The notes under the pieces were generated by a model that saw nothing but the letters and a program-made list of their open reading frames with translations, did not search any database and was not told where the DNA came from. Shown in pieces: positions 49,136 through 56,756 of a DNA stretch of 64,000 nucleotides. The stretch is from Streptomyces lincolnensis. GTDB taxonomy: Bacteria > Actinomycetota > Actinomycetes > Streptomycetales > Streptomycetaceae. Both the position numbers and the translations under genes were made by a program. The DNA lies in NCBI RefSeq assembly GCF_021173675.1, contig NZ_JAIHON010000006.1:310001-374000 (forward strand), written 5' to 3'. Every line of letters starts with the position of its first letter. Within the stretch, counting starts at the first letter, position 1.

Positions 49136-50557
49136 TCAGGCGATCCAGAGGAGGCCGTTGCCGCCGAGGAGCGTGCTGTCGGCCTGTGTGAGCCCGACCG
49201 AGGCGGCCGTGAACAGGCGGCTGCCCGTGGCGGTCGGGCGGGAGGTCCCGCCGGGCAGGGCCCACACGGCACCGGTGTAGTTGTTCTCGCCGGGTGCGCC
49301 GACGAACAGCTCGGGCCGGCCGTCCTTGTTCACGTCCCCGGCCGAGACCGTCGCGCCGAAGGTGTCGTAGGCCTCGGAGGCGCCCGGGACGCCCGCGGTG
49401 TCCTGGGAGAAGGAGTAGGCGCCGGTGCCGAGGGCCCCCGAGCGGCGGCCCGGGACGACGGTCACCTGGCCGGCATCGGTCTTGGCGAGGTCCTCGTTCG
49501 GGGAGCCCACCACGATGTCGGCGAGGCCGTCCCGGTTCAGGTCCGTCACGGCCAGCGCGGCGCCGAAGTCGTCGCCCTTCTCGCTCGCGCCCGGGACGCC
49601 CGCGGTGTTCTGGGTGATCTGCACGGGCTTCGCGTCGGTCAGGACGCCGTTCCCCGAGCCGTACCAGACGAGGACACGGCCGCCCAGCGCGCCGTCCGCC
49701 CCGTCGGCGTCGGGCTCGTCGGGGTCGCCCGCCACGAGGTCGTGGTATCCGTCGCCGTTGATGTCGCCGGCGGCCGCGATCAGGCCGTTGCCCTGCCGGA
49801 GTTCGTTGCCGATGAGGGGATCCCCGTAGACCTGGCCGCCGCTCAGTCCGTCGAGACGGGTGGTGACGACGGCGGGATCGGGGACGCCCTGGCGGTCGAA
49901 GTCGCCCAGCGCGACGGACTCCACGGAGGGCGTGTTCCGGTTGTACTCGACGGAACCGTAGGAGCCCGTCCGGCGGAACGGCCCGCTGAAGAACACGGAT
50001 CCGTCGTACCCGGCGACGGCGATCCGTGTCGCGGCGCCGGCACCGAGGCTGAGCGCGGAGACGTCGAGGCCGTAGTACGCGGGATCGTCGGCGGCCGTGG
50101 CGGGCGACGGCAGGTCCGTGCCGCTCGTCAGCCCGCTCCGGCTGCCCCAGAGGACCGTCACCGCACCGGAGTCCTTGCCCTTCGGGGTGTCCTCGTACGG
50201 CGACGTCACCACCAGGTCGGCGTACCCGTCCCGGTTCAGGTCGGCCGTGGCGGTCGCGGCGCCGAAGCGGTCGTAGGCCTCGGCCGTGCCCGGCACACCG
50301 GAGGTGTTCTGGGTGATGGTCTTGCGCCGGGACGCCGCGAGGCCGGACGACGATCCGTACAGCACGACGACGGCACCCGCCGCCTCCTTGCCGGCGACGT
50401 TCGCACCGGGCGCCGGCAGGACGGCGTCGCGGTAGCCGTCGCCGTTGAAGTCGCCCGGTACGGCACCGTGCACGGCGGACGCGGTGCCGGTCGGCAGCAG
50501 CACGCCCCCTATGAGGCCTACGGCCACGAGCGCGGCGGCGCCCCATCTGACGGTCAT
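49136..50557 (-). CDS. Secreted FG-GAP/integrin-alpha repeat protein
   Basis: 473 residues with a Sec signal (LVAVGLIGGVLLPTGTASA). At least six FG-GAP blades are seen, each with a Ca-binding-like loop: GDFNGDGYRD, ADLNRDGYAD, GDFDRQGVPD, GDINGDGYHD, TDLNRDGLAD and GDVNKDGRPE. They build a seven-bladed propeller. Repeated strings GVPGASE and NTAGVPG also occur. No enzymatic motif or anchor is visible, so it is probably a secreted adhesion or binding protein. The ATG at 50557 follows GGAGGGGACGCAC. The related gene type is common in Streptomyces. Confidence 0.88.
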   Translation of the reverse strand: MTVRWGAAALVAVGLIGGVLLPTGTASAVHGAVPGDFNGDGYRDAVLPAPGANVAGKEAAGAVVVLYGSSSGLAASRRKTITQNTSGVPGTAEAYDRFGAATATADLNRDGYADLVVTSPYEDTPKGKDSGAVTVLWGSRSGLTSGTDLPSPATAADDPAYYGLDVSALSLGAGAATRIAVAGYDGSVFFSGPFRRTGSYGSVEYNRNTPSVESVALGDFDRQGVPDPAVVTTRLDGLSGGQVYGDPLIGNELRQGNGLIAAAGDINGDGYHDLVAGDPDEPDADGADGALGGRVLVWYGSGNGVLTDAKPVQITQNTAGVPGASEKGDDFGAALAVTDLNRDGLADIVVGSPNEDLAKTDAGQVTVVPGRRSGALGTGAYSFSQDTAGVPGASEAYDTFGATVSAGDVNKDGRPELFVGAPGENNYTGAVWALPGGTSRPTATGSRLFTAASVGLTQADSTLLGGNGLLWIA

Positions 50558-50651
50558 GTGCGTCCCCTCCACCCCAGGCGCACCCTTCGTGCGCCGACGT
50601 CACGCGGGCAGTGTACGGGCGCGTCCCCGCAGGTGGGGTGGGGATTTCGGC

Positions 50652-50945
50652 ATGGGGTGCTCATGGTCGGCGCACGGGATTCCTGGTCGACGAACGGCTG
50701 GTCTACCGGCAGTGTGCGGCCTGCGCCAGCCGTATCCCCGACCTCCCCGCGCATCACGTCCCGACCGAGTGGACACCGTGCCGGACCTGGACCACCAAGA
50801 GCCGCGGCCGGAGCCGCCGCAGCCAGGTCCCTGTCGACCAGGGCCGCACCCCGTCGGCAGCCCGGCCTGCCTTGACTGCGACCCGCGCGGCCGCGGGGAC
50901 CGGGTACCACCAGCAAGGCCCCAGCCGAGGCAGGGAACGCGGTGA
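50652..50945 (+). CDS. Small Pro-rich hypothetical protein (uncertain)
   Basis: A 97-residue open frame overlaps the following coiled-coil gene by 4 bp. The C-terminal half is Pro/Arg-rich with a CLDCDPRGRGDRV segment. There is no recognisable domain; GTG 50770 (VDTVPDLDHQEP) may be the true start. In another frame upstream there is RLVYRQCAACASRIPD, so the region may be a decayed gene. Low confidence. Confidence 0.3.
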   Translation: MGCSWSAHGIPGRRTAGLPAVCGLRQPYPRPPRASRPDRVDTVPDLDHQEPRPEPPQPGPCRPGPHPVGSPACLDCDPRGRGDRVPPARPQPRQGTR

Positions 50946-51166
50946 CGAGCGGAGAGGTACACCGCCGGGAGACGCTCGCTCGGCAGCGCAGGCAGTGGGA
51001 GACCGAGACAGCCCTGGACGCCGTGTTGTCGGACCCCGAGATTCAGCGCCTCAAGCAGGAGATCGAGGAGCTGGAGGCCTCCATGGCACGAAGCGGAGTA
51101 CCCGCACCTGGGGACCAACTCCGAAGGTCAGCCTGTGGCGTGGGTGGGAACCGCTCCGGACGATGA
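50942..51166 (+). CDS. Small coiled-coil hypothetical protein
   Basis: 74 residues: basic start (VHRRETLARQRRQWETE) and a long helix EIQRLKQEIEELEASM, which has heptad-type spacing for a coiled coil. The GTG at 50942 overlaps the stop of the previous frame (GTGACGAG). A near-perfect palindrome follows immediately. Not assigned to any family. Confidence 0.4.
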   Translation: MTSGEVHRRETLARQRRQWETETALDAVLSDPEIQRLKQEIEELEASMARSGVPAPGDQLRRSACGVGGNRSGR

Positions 51167-51193
51167 CTGCGGCGCTCCGCGGAGCGCCGCAGT
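51166..51193. terminator. 28-bp perfect palindrome after the coiled-coil gene
   Basis: ACTGCGGCGCTCC-GC-GGAGCGCCGCAGT. The palindrome starts at the stop codon of the 74-residue frame and also runs into the CFA-synthase fragment on the other strand. It would form a 13-bp stem with a 2-base turn in RNA, or a cruciform. Confidence 0.6.
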
Positions 51194-51364
51194 GCGGCTG
51201 CCGGACTCCTCCCGTTCCCACAGCGGCGTCGAGATGCGTTTCAGCAACTCGTACAGGTCGCCGTCGACTTCGAGGTCTCCGGCCACCCAGGTGCGGGCAA
51301 GCCCCAGCTCGCCGGGCCGCCACAGCAGACGCCGCAGGGGCTTCGCGGTTGCCGCCCGCGACAT
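51194..51364 (-). pseudogene. Fragment of a cyclopropane-fatty-acyl-phospholipid synthase gene
   Basis: The minus-strand stretch reads PLRRLLWRPGELGLARTWVAGDLEVDGDLYELLKR, matching the N-terminal beta-rich region of Streptomyces CFA/SAM-dependent cyclopropane synthases. Neither the methyltransferase core nor the true start is present, since an in-frame TAG precedes at about 51392. The end lies in the palindrome. A remnant of about 50 codons is what remains of a gene normally over 400 codons long. Confidence 0.75.
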
Positions 51365-51401
51365 CGCGGGCGGCCTGCTGTCGTCCGGGATCTACTGACT
51401 G

Positions 51402-52511
51402 TCAGCTCTCGTTGGTCGTACGGCGCCTGCGCGCGAAGTAGACCGCGGAGCTGCCGGCCGCCACGACGGCGAGACCGGCACCCGCGAGGACGGGGGTGCT
51501 GCTCGACGCGCCGGTTTCGGCGAGGTCTCCGTTCGTGGTCGGCTGGTTCGCCCCCGTGTCGCCGCCCGTGCTGGTGCCGGGCTCGGGCGTGGCCGAATCG
51601 TCAGGGGTGGGGGTAGGGGACGGACTCGCACCGGGCACGTCGGTGTCGGCGAGCTGCGCCGCGAAGGCGCCGGCGATCACCTTGTGGCCCTCGGCGTTGG
51701 GGTGCGGGTCCTTCATCGTGCACGCCCAGGTCAGCTGGCAGATCTTGGCCACGCTCAACGGCGCCTCGCCCGCGCCGGGCACGTTGACCTGGGTGGTGAA
51801 GTCGTCCGAGGAGAACGCACCGGCCACGTCCGCCACCTTGAAGCCGGTGGACTTGTACACCTGGGTGATCCCCGTGTTGGCGGCCCCGACCAGGGGTGCC
51901 GACTCCTTGGCGGCCTGCTGCCCCGCTGCGCCCAGCAGCCAGGTCGCCAGGAACGGGTTGTAGTACGTCGAGCCCACGAACTGGGTGTTCTTCGTGCCCG
52001 CCTCGCGGAGCGCGCCCGCGATCTGGGCGAGGTTCTTCGCCATGGTCTGGCTCCGGCTGTTCAGGCACGCCCCGTCGGGGGTGCCGGCCGGGCCGACGCA
52101 GTTGAGGAGGATGTCGTTCGCGCCCACGCTGAGGGTCACGTAGGCGACCTTGCCGCGGTGCTGGGCCAAGGCCTGCAGAGCGGCGTCCAGTTGGGACTTG
52201 GCGTTCGGGTAGTCGCACTTGCCGCCCTTGATCAGAGACTCGGTGGTCTCAGCGGTGCAGCCGAGGCGTATGTGCTTCAGTCCGGGGGTGCGCTGCTTGA
52301 GCTGCGCGTAGAGATCGTCGGTGTAGGCGAGGTCGGTGTCCTTGTCGACGTCCGGCTGGTAGCCCGTGGTCAGGGAGTCGCCGAGCGAGATGTAGTACGT
52401 GGTGTCCTTGCCGTTGGCCGCCTCGTCGGCGATGGCCGGTCCGGGCGTGCTCAACGCGATCGCCGCAGCAGAGATGGCCAGTCCGGGGCCGAAACGCTGG
52501 AGGAATCTCAT
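51402..52511 (-). CDS. Secreted SGNH hydrolase with LAETG sortase anchor
   Basis: 369 residues: Sec signal (FGPGLAISAAAIALSTPGPAIA), an SGNH/GDSL esterase domain (block I SLGDSLTTGY, block III VGANDIL, and block V DPHPNAEGH with the catalytic Asp-His), a Pro/Thr linker and a C-terminal LAETG motif followed by a hydrophobic helix and RRRRTTNES. This matches the LAXTG class of sortase substrates in Streptomyces, so the enzyme should be bound to the cell wall. Likely a lipase/esterase. ATG at 52511 preferred over 52562. No sortase gene is nearby. Confidence 0.9.
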   Translation of the reverse strand: MRFLQRFGPGLAISAAAIALSTPGPAIADEAANGKDTTYYISLGDSLTTGYQPDVDKDTDLAYTDDLYAQLKQRTPGLKHIRLGCTAETTESLIKGGKCDYPNAKSQLDAALQALAQHRGKVAYVTLSVGANDILLNCVGPAGTPDGACLNSRSQTMAKNLAQIAGALREAGTKNTQFVGSTYYNPFLATWLLGAAGQQAAKESAPLVGAANTGITQVYKSTGFKVADVAGAFSSDDFTTQVNVPGAGEAPLSVAKICQLTWACTMKDPHPNAEGHKVIAGAFAAQLADTDVPGASPSPTPTPDDSATPEPGTSTGGDTGANQPTTNGDLAETGASSSTPVLAGAGLAVVAAGSSAVYFARRRRTTNES

Positions 52512-52796
52512 CACTTGGTGCACTTTCAGTTGTTTGTGGGGGGCCGAAATGCCGAACGGCACGGGGGGAGAGATGGTGGGAAGCAGCGCAACTCAGCCGC
52601 CACGTTTCCGGGGCACCTGAAGAAGGCTTAGATGGGATGTATGCCGCCGATGAGATCACGGGTTCTGCCCGGATCCATTTCGGGTGCGGGCGTCAATCTA
52701 GGGGGCTGACCACCGGCTTGGCTGTGGGAAGGCCGACAAAGTGACGGGTCCTTTGACTCGTGTAACTGCCAAAATGATCCCACTAATTCGTACTTG

Positions 52797-52922
52797 GTGA
52801 CGGGACCCGTTGGTAGCCTGTCTGCCGGTGATCGACTGGGGAGGAAATCTCCTCTCAGCACCAGGCGCCGAGGCTGCCTGGTGCTGGTGCTGGTGCTGGT
52901 GCTGGTGCTGCTCCTGGACTGA
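52797..52922 (+). CDS. Possible 41-residue single-span micropeptide
   Basis: GTG at 52797 opens a 41-codon frame ending TGA at 52920. It reads MTGPVGSLSAGDRLGRKSPL, then STRRRGC and a hydrophobic LVLVLVLVLVLLLD end coded by the CTGGTG repeat. Positive residues followed by a membrane span would fit a small membrane peptide, but the hydrophobicity is a by-product of the repeat and there is no clear ribosome site. Confidence 0.25.
   Translation: MTGPVGSLSAGDRLGRKSPLSTRRRGCLVLVLVLVLVLLLD
52857..52885 (+). terminator. Hairpin inside hexamer repeat region
   Basis: AGCACCAGGC (52857-52866), loop GCCGAGGCT, GCCTGGTGCT (52876-52885), perfect 10-bp stem. The right arm runs into the (CTGGTG)5 repeat starting at 52878. 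It could stop a short transcript that starts near 52790. Confidence 0.5.
52878..52910 (+). repeat. (CTGGTG)5 microsatellite
   Basis: Five perfect CTGGTG units from 52878 to 52907, then CTG. In one frame it codes Leu-Val, in another Trp-Cys. Length changes in multiples of 6 keep the frame. Confidence 0.85.
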
Positions 52923-53034
52923 GAGTCGGCGACGACCACAGGGCCTGCACTACGTCCGCGGCGCCCGGACCGTCCTCGCGCTCGGCCGGCGGCAGCGGTG
53001 CCCGCCTGAACCGCCGCCACCGAGTCCCCCGGTT

Positions 53035-53400
53035 CTACTTCGCGACGTACTGCGTGAGGATCGCCTGCACCTCGTAGATGTCGACGCCCTTGGTGAAGGT
53101 CTTCTGGATCGGTACGGAGTTGCCCGAGATCCAGATCTTCAGCTCGGCGTCGAGGTCGAAGGTGCCGGCGGTCTCCACCGCGAAGTGGGTGATGCTGCGG
53201 TAGGGGACGGAGTGGTACTCCACCTTCTTGCCGGTGATGCCCTGCTTGTCGACCAGGATCAGGCGGCGGTCGGTGAACAGGATGACGTCGCGGACCAGTT
53301 GGTACGCGGCCTGCACCTGCTCGCCGTGGCCCAGCAGACGGGCGTAGTCCTGCTGCGCCTGACCCGGGTCGACGGTGTGCGCGTTGCCGAAAAGTGCCAT
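53035..53400 (-). CDS. Bacterial PH-domain protein
   Basis: 121 residues; the core GQAQQDYARLLGHGEQVQAAYQLVRDVILFTDRRLILVDKQG plus KKVEYHSVPYRSITHFAVETAGTFDLDAELKIWISG fits the bacterial pleckstrin-homology domain group (YvbH-type). No membrane span or signal is present. Function unknown; such proteins are stress-linked in some bacteria. The ATG at 53400 gives MALFGNAHTV. Divergent from the pectate lyase gene, separated by 185 bp. Confidence 0.85.
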   Translation of the reverse strand: MALFGNAHTVDPGQAQQDYARLLGHGEQVQAAYQLVRDVILFTDRRLILVDKQGITGKKVEYHSVPYRSITHFAVETAGTFDLDAELKIWISGNSVPIQKTFTKGVDIYEVQAILTQYVAK

Positions 53401-53585
53401 GGTTGTGGATCCCCCCACTTGTGCCGGTAAGTCACCGGCTTCACATGATCTTCCGGATGTATACCGTCTGCGGGGGAAGTGTGTACAGGGTTGTAGGAGA
53501 TGTGATCGAGAACGGCAACCCTTCGGTGCCCGGCGGCCACTGACGGGGCGACAGCACGTCACCCCAACACCGTAAGGACCCGTAC

Positions 53586-54932
53586 GTGGCAACCCCCTCG
53601 CACCGCCGCTCCCTGCGCAAGCGCCGCGCTCTTCTCACCTCCGTCGCGGCCGTCGCGGTGACCGGACTCGGTGCCTCCTACTTAGTGATGAGCGCCAACG
53701 CGAACGCCGTCGACCTGTACCACCAGACGCTCGCCGCCAAGGACGGCTGGGCCTCCTCCGGCACCGGCACGACCGGCGGCGCGAAGGCCGACGCGGCGCA
53801 CACCTTCACCGTCTCCACCCGCGCCCAGCTGGTGAAGGCCCTCGGCTCGGCCTCCGACACCACCCCGCGGATCATCAAGGTCAAGGGCACCATCGACGCC
53901 AACACCGACGACGCGGGCAAGAAGCTGACTTGCGCCAACTACGCGTCCGGGACCGGCTATTCGCTGACGTCGTACCTGAAGGCGTACGACCCGGCGGTCT
54001 ACGGCCGCTCGAAGCTGCCGTCGGGCGGCCAGGAGACCGCGCGGGCCGCCGCGCAGAAGAAGCAGGCGGCGAACATCGTCTTCAAGGTGCCCGCCAACAC
54101 CACGCTCGTGGGCGTCCCGGGGACCAAGGCCGGTATCACCGGCGGCATGCTCCAGATCCAGAACGTGGACAACGTCATCGTCCGCAACCTGACCTTCGCC
54201 GCCACCGAGGACTGCTTCCCGCAGTGGGACCCGACCGACGGCGACGAAGGCAACTGGAACTCCACCTACGACTCCGTCACCCTGCGCGGCGCGACCCACG
54301 TCTGGGCCGACCACAACACCTTCACCGACGCGCCCCGCTTCGACAGCGCCAACCCGGAGTACTTCGGCCGTGAGTACCAGGTCCACGACGGCTCCCTGGA
54401 CATCACCAAGAGCTCCGACCTGGTGACCGTCTCCCGCAACCAGTTCACCAGCCACGACAAGACGATGCTCATCGGCAGCAGCGACAGCGAGCCCGCCGGG
54501 AAGCTGCGCGTCTCCATCCACCACAACGTGTGGAAGGGCATCGTCCAGCGGGCGCCGCTGGGCCGCGTCGGCCAGATCCACATCTACAACAACCTCTACG
54601 ACGTGACGCCGCTCAACGGCTACGCCGTGCAGTACAGCATCAACTCCCGCGCCAAGGCCCAGGTCGTCGCGGAGAACAACCACTGGAAGGTCCCGGCCGG
54701 CGTGAAGGTCGCCAAGCTCCTCAGCGGTGACGGCACGGGTGCGATCAAGGGCACGGGCAATGCCGTCAACAGCACGGTGACGGACCTGGTCGCCGCGTAC
54801 AACGCCGCGTCCTCCAAGGACCTGAAGACGACGGTCAACTGGACGCCCACCCTCACCGCGGGCATGGAGTCCTCGGCGAAGAACCTGCCGACGTCGCTGG
54901 GTACGACGACGGGGGCCGGGGTGCTGTCGTAA
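53586..54932 (+). CDS. Secreted pectate lyase (PL1)
   Basis: A 448-residue exoenzyme that cleaves polygalacturonate by beta-elimination. It has a signal peptide (RRSLRKRRALLTSVAAVAVTGLGA, cleavage near ANA) and the right-handed parallel beta-helix PL1 pattern: VIVRNLTFAATEDCFPQWDPTDGDEGNWNSTYDSV (Ca-binding Asp), WADHNTFTD, VSRNQFTSHDKTMLIGSSDS, and HHNVWKGIVQRAPLGRVGQIHIYNN with the catalytic Arg. The GTG at 53586 has AAGGA upstream. Codon 33 (L33, 53682-53684) is TTA, the only convincing TTA codon noticed in a window gene, so translation would depend on the bldA tRNA, a marker of late growth stage. Confidence 0.94.
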   Translation: MATPSHRRSLRKRRALLTSVAAVAVTGLGASYLVMSANANAVDLYHQTLAAKDGWASSGTGTTGGAKADAAHTFTVSTRAQLVKALGSASDTTPRIIKVKGTIDANTDDAGKKLTCANYASGTGYSLTSYLKAYDPAVYGRSKLPSGGQETARAAAQKKQAANIVFKVPANTTLVGVPGTKAGITGGMLQIQNVDNVIVRNLTFAATEDCFPQWDPTDGDEGNWNSTYDSVTLRGATHVWADHNTFTDAPRFDSANPEYFGREYQVHDGSLDITKSSDLVTVSRNQFTSHDKTMLIGSSDSEPAGKLRVSIHHNVWKGIVQRAPLGRVGQIHIYNNLYDVTPLNGYAVQYSINSRAKAQVVAENNHWKVPAGVKVAKLLSGDGTGAIKGTGNAVNSTVTDLVAAYNAASSKDLKTTVNWTPTLTAGMESSAKNLPTSLGTTTGAGVLS

Positions 54933-54951
54933 CGCACACGGTGTGGGGCCG

Positions 54952-54980
54952 GGGCCCGGGGCTGAACGGTCCCCGGGCCC
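54952..54980. terminator. Hairpin between pectate lyase and Rpn-type gene
   Basis: GGGCCCGGGG (54952-54961), loop CTGAACGGT, CCCCGGGCCC (54971-54980): perfect 10-bp stem between convergent genes. Confidence 0.8.
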
Positions 54981-55002
54981 ATGGCATCAGCGGCGTGGGG
55001 TC

Positions 55003-55923
55003 TCAGGCCGGGGCGTCGGTGAACAGGTCCTCCGCGCGCAAGACCGTACCGGCGCGCACGAGCCAGTCGTCCAGGCGGTCGAGGTCGGTGCAGGTGGTGA
55101 TGCGTTCGCGGACGTCGTCGGAGATCGCCAGACCGCGGACCTCCAGAACACGCAGGACGCCCTTGGCCTCGCCCAGGGCCTTGCCCTCGGCCCTGCCCTC
55201 GGTCCTGCCCTCGGTCCTCCCCTCCAGGTACTTCTCCTCGAAGAGCGTCCTGTGCCCCGGGAAGTGGGTGATGACCTTCGACATCAGCTCTCTCCATTTC
55301 TCTTTGGCCGGAGTGTCCTCCAGTCCGATCTCCACCACCTCGAACCAGTACGCCGTGGTGGGCGGAGCGAATGACACGAGGCCGCGGGCCACAGCCTCCA
55401 GTATGGCGGCCGCCCTCCGGTCCTCGCTATGAACGATGGCCGAGAGCGCGGCCAGCCCCGGCTGCCGGGCCACCAGCGACTCGTCCGTGACCTTCGGAAC
55501 GGTCTCCGGTCCCAGTACGAACGGACGCGTGACCTGGGTCGTCCAAGGACCCACGGCACACTCGAAGGGCCCGGCCGCCCAGGCCGCCGTATGCCGGTCC
55601 TTGCAGACGGCCACCAGCAGCACCGGCATGTCGTACTTCGCCCGCAGGTGTGCGACGTAGTACGCCCAGCTCTTCGCCTTGTCCGGGTGCTTCTTGGTCT
55701 GGGCCTCGATGGCGATGAGGAAGCTCTCCCCCATCTCGGGTTCGAACTTGAGCACCGTGTCCACACGACGCTCCAGCGGCCGGACTTCCGTGGCGTCCGG
55801 CGAGAGCGTGCCGAAGTCCGACTTCGACGGTGGTGGGATTCCCAGGGCCTCGAAGACGAGACTCAGGGTCTCCGGATGGTCCTGGAAGAGCCGGTGGGAG
55901 GCCTCGTGGGTTGATGTGACCAT
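55003..55923 (-). CDS. Rpn/PD-(D/E)XK-type nuclease family protein
   Basis: 306 residues of the transposase-like Rpn/YhgA family that is widely multiplied in Streptomyces. The nuclease core is seen as D55 (RRVDTVLKF) and E73-x-Q75 (IAIEAQTKK), the D...ExQ/K motif of this PD-(D/E)XK branch, followed by WAYYVAHLRAKYDMPVLLVAV. The C-terminus holds the short repeat EGRTEGRTEGRAEG typical of the family. A strong internal start, ATG 55284 with GGAG 7 nt before, would give a 93-residue C-terminal product. Rpn proteins are DNA endonucleases linked to phage defence; the shorter product is known to neutralise the longer in other members (known). Next to other defence-like genes. Confidence 0.82.
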   Translation of the reverse strand: MVTSTHEASHRLFQDHPETLSLVFEALGIPPPSKSDFGTLSPDATEVRPLERRVDTVLKFEPEMGESFLIAIEAQTKKHPDKAKSWAYYVAHLRAKYDMPVLLVAVCKDRHTAAWAAGPFECAVGPWTTQVTRPFVLGPETVPKVTDESLVARQPGLAALSAIVHSEDRRAAAILEAVARGLVSFAPPTTAYWFEVVEIGLEDTPAKEKWRELMSKVITHFPGHRTLFEEKYLEGRTEGRTEGRAEGKALGEAKGVLRVLEVRGLAISDDVRERITTCTDLDRLDDWLVRAGTVLRAEDLFTDAPA

Positions 55924-56023
55924 GTGCGCAACCTAGATGGATCAAAAGGCGGCGCCCGGGGTTGACTCGGGAGTGTCCACTCGTTCGGGGTGCGGAGAAA
56001 CGTTCAGGGCGCGGTGATGCGGG

Positions 56024-56500
56024 TCAGGTGAGGTAGCGGCCGTCCCAGGGGTCGGCGAATTCGAGGCGGTCCGGGTAGAGCTCGGCCCAGGTCTCGCCCT
56101 CGTCCTCGCGGATCACCAGGCCGAACAGGACGTCGTCCACCGTCACTTGGAAGGGGCGGACGGTGATGTCGGTGTAGGCGCGGCGCGGCAGGCTGCGGAG
56201 CAGTTTGGCCAGGTGGACGCGGGCGCGGGCGAGGACCGACGCGTCGCCGTCGGGGCCGTGGAGCTGCTCGGCCCAGGTGCCGGCACACCAGATGTCCGAG
56301 TCGCGGTAGCGGCCCTCGGTGTCGAAGGTGTGGAGCACGACGTAGAGGCGTTTGTGCGCTTCCCAGCCCTCGTCGAGCTGGAAGCCTTCCGGGAAGGCGT
56401 ACGTGATCGACGCCAGGAACTGACCGCCCGCATAGCGGCCGATGGTCTCGGTGCGATCCCTCGGCACGTAGGCGATCGGAATGACCTCGGGGACTGCCAT
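56024..56500 (-). CDS. Hypothetical protein, 158 aa
   Basis: No family is recognised. It is soluble, with an alpha/beta pattern: YVPRDRTETIGRYAGGQFLASITYAFPEGF, KRLYVVLHTFDTEGRYRDSDIW, and ITVRPFQVTVDDVLFGLVIREDEGETWAELYPDRLEFADPW. There is no signal or TM segment. The start ATG at 56500 (MAVPEVIPIA) is preferred to upstream Mets at 56530 because of spacing; the ribosome site is weak. It lies between the Rpn nuclease and the membrane/STAND pair, all in the same accessory block, but on the opposite strand to the pair. Confidence 0.6.
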   Translation of the reverse strand: MAVPEVIPIAYVPRDRTETIGRYAGGQFLASITYAFPEGFQLDEGWEAHKRLYVVLHTFDTEGRYRDSDIWCAGTWAEQLHGPDGDASVLARARVHLAKLLRSLPRRAYTDITVRPFQVTVDDVLFGLVIREDEGETWAELYPDRLEFADPWDGRYLT

Positions 56501-56756
56501 GGCGAAAACCATACGGGTTGGCGGGGACATGTCTGTGGGGGGTATGGCAATGGCCGGGGAACCGGGCGCTCCTTACGTATCCGCTGCGCTGTGAGGCGTT
56601 GAGCCCAGGGCCCTTCGGTCGTGGGAACGTGTGTACGTATGAAGGTGAAGGTGTGGAGATTCAGTCGAACAGGGCTCCTGCGGAATTCAGCACATAGCTG
56701 ATTCGGAGTCACATCGCCCCCTATGATGCTCTTCCGATATGCGCAACGGGGGCTCG

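Larger units (their letters stand above)
52512..53034. other. Intergenic region with a promoter-like segment and a hairpin
   Basis: This 523-bp gap has no gene with family recognition. It holds the start of the SGNH leader, a lower-GC stretch around 52760-52800 with TTGACT (about 52754) as a possible -35 element, the hexamer repeat with a hairpin (see entries at 52797 and 52857), and a plus-strand microORF. A longer plus-strand open reading frame with Trp-Cys repeats is not considered real. Confidence 0.5.

Noticed and set aside
52740..52890. Riboswitch (for example c-di-AMP type) in the 52.8-kb gap
   Set aside because: The conserved core of known riboswitches is not visible, and the next gene downstream lies on the opposite strand.
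52810..53430. Plus-strand frame with a Trp-Cys repeat (WCWCWCWC)
   Set aside because: It comes from the CTGGTG microsatellite in another frame and then runs antisense to the PH-domain gene.
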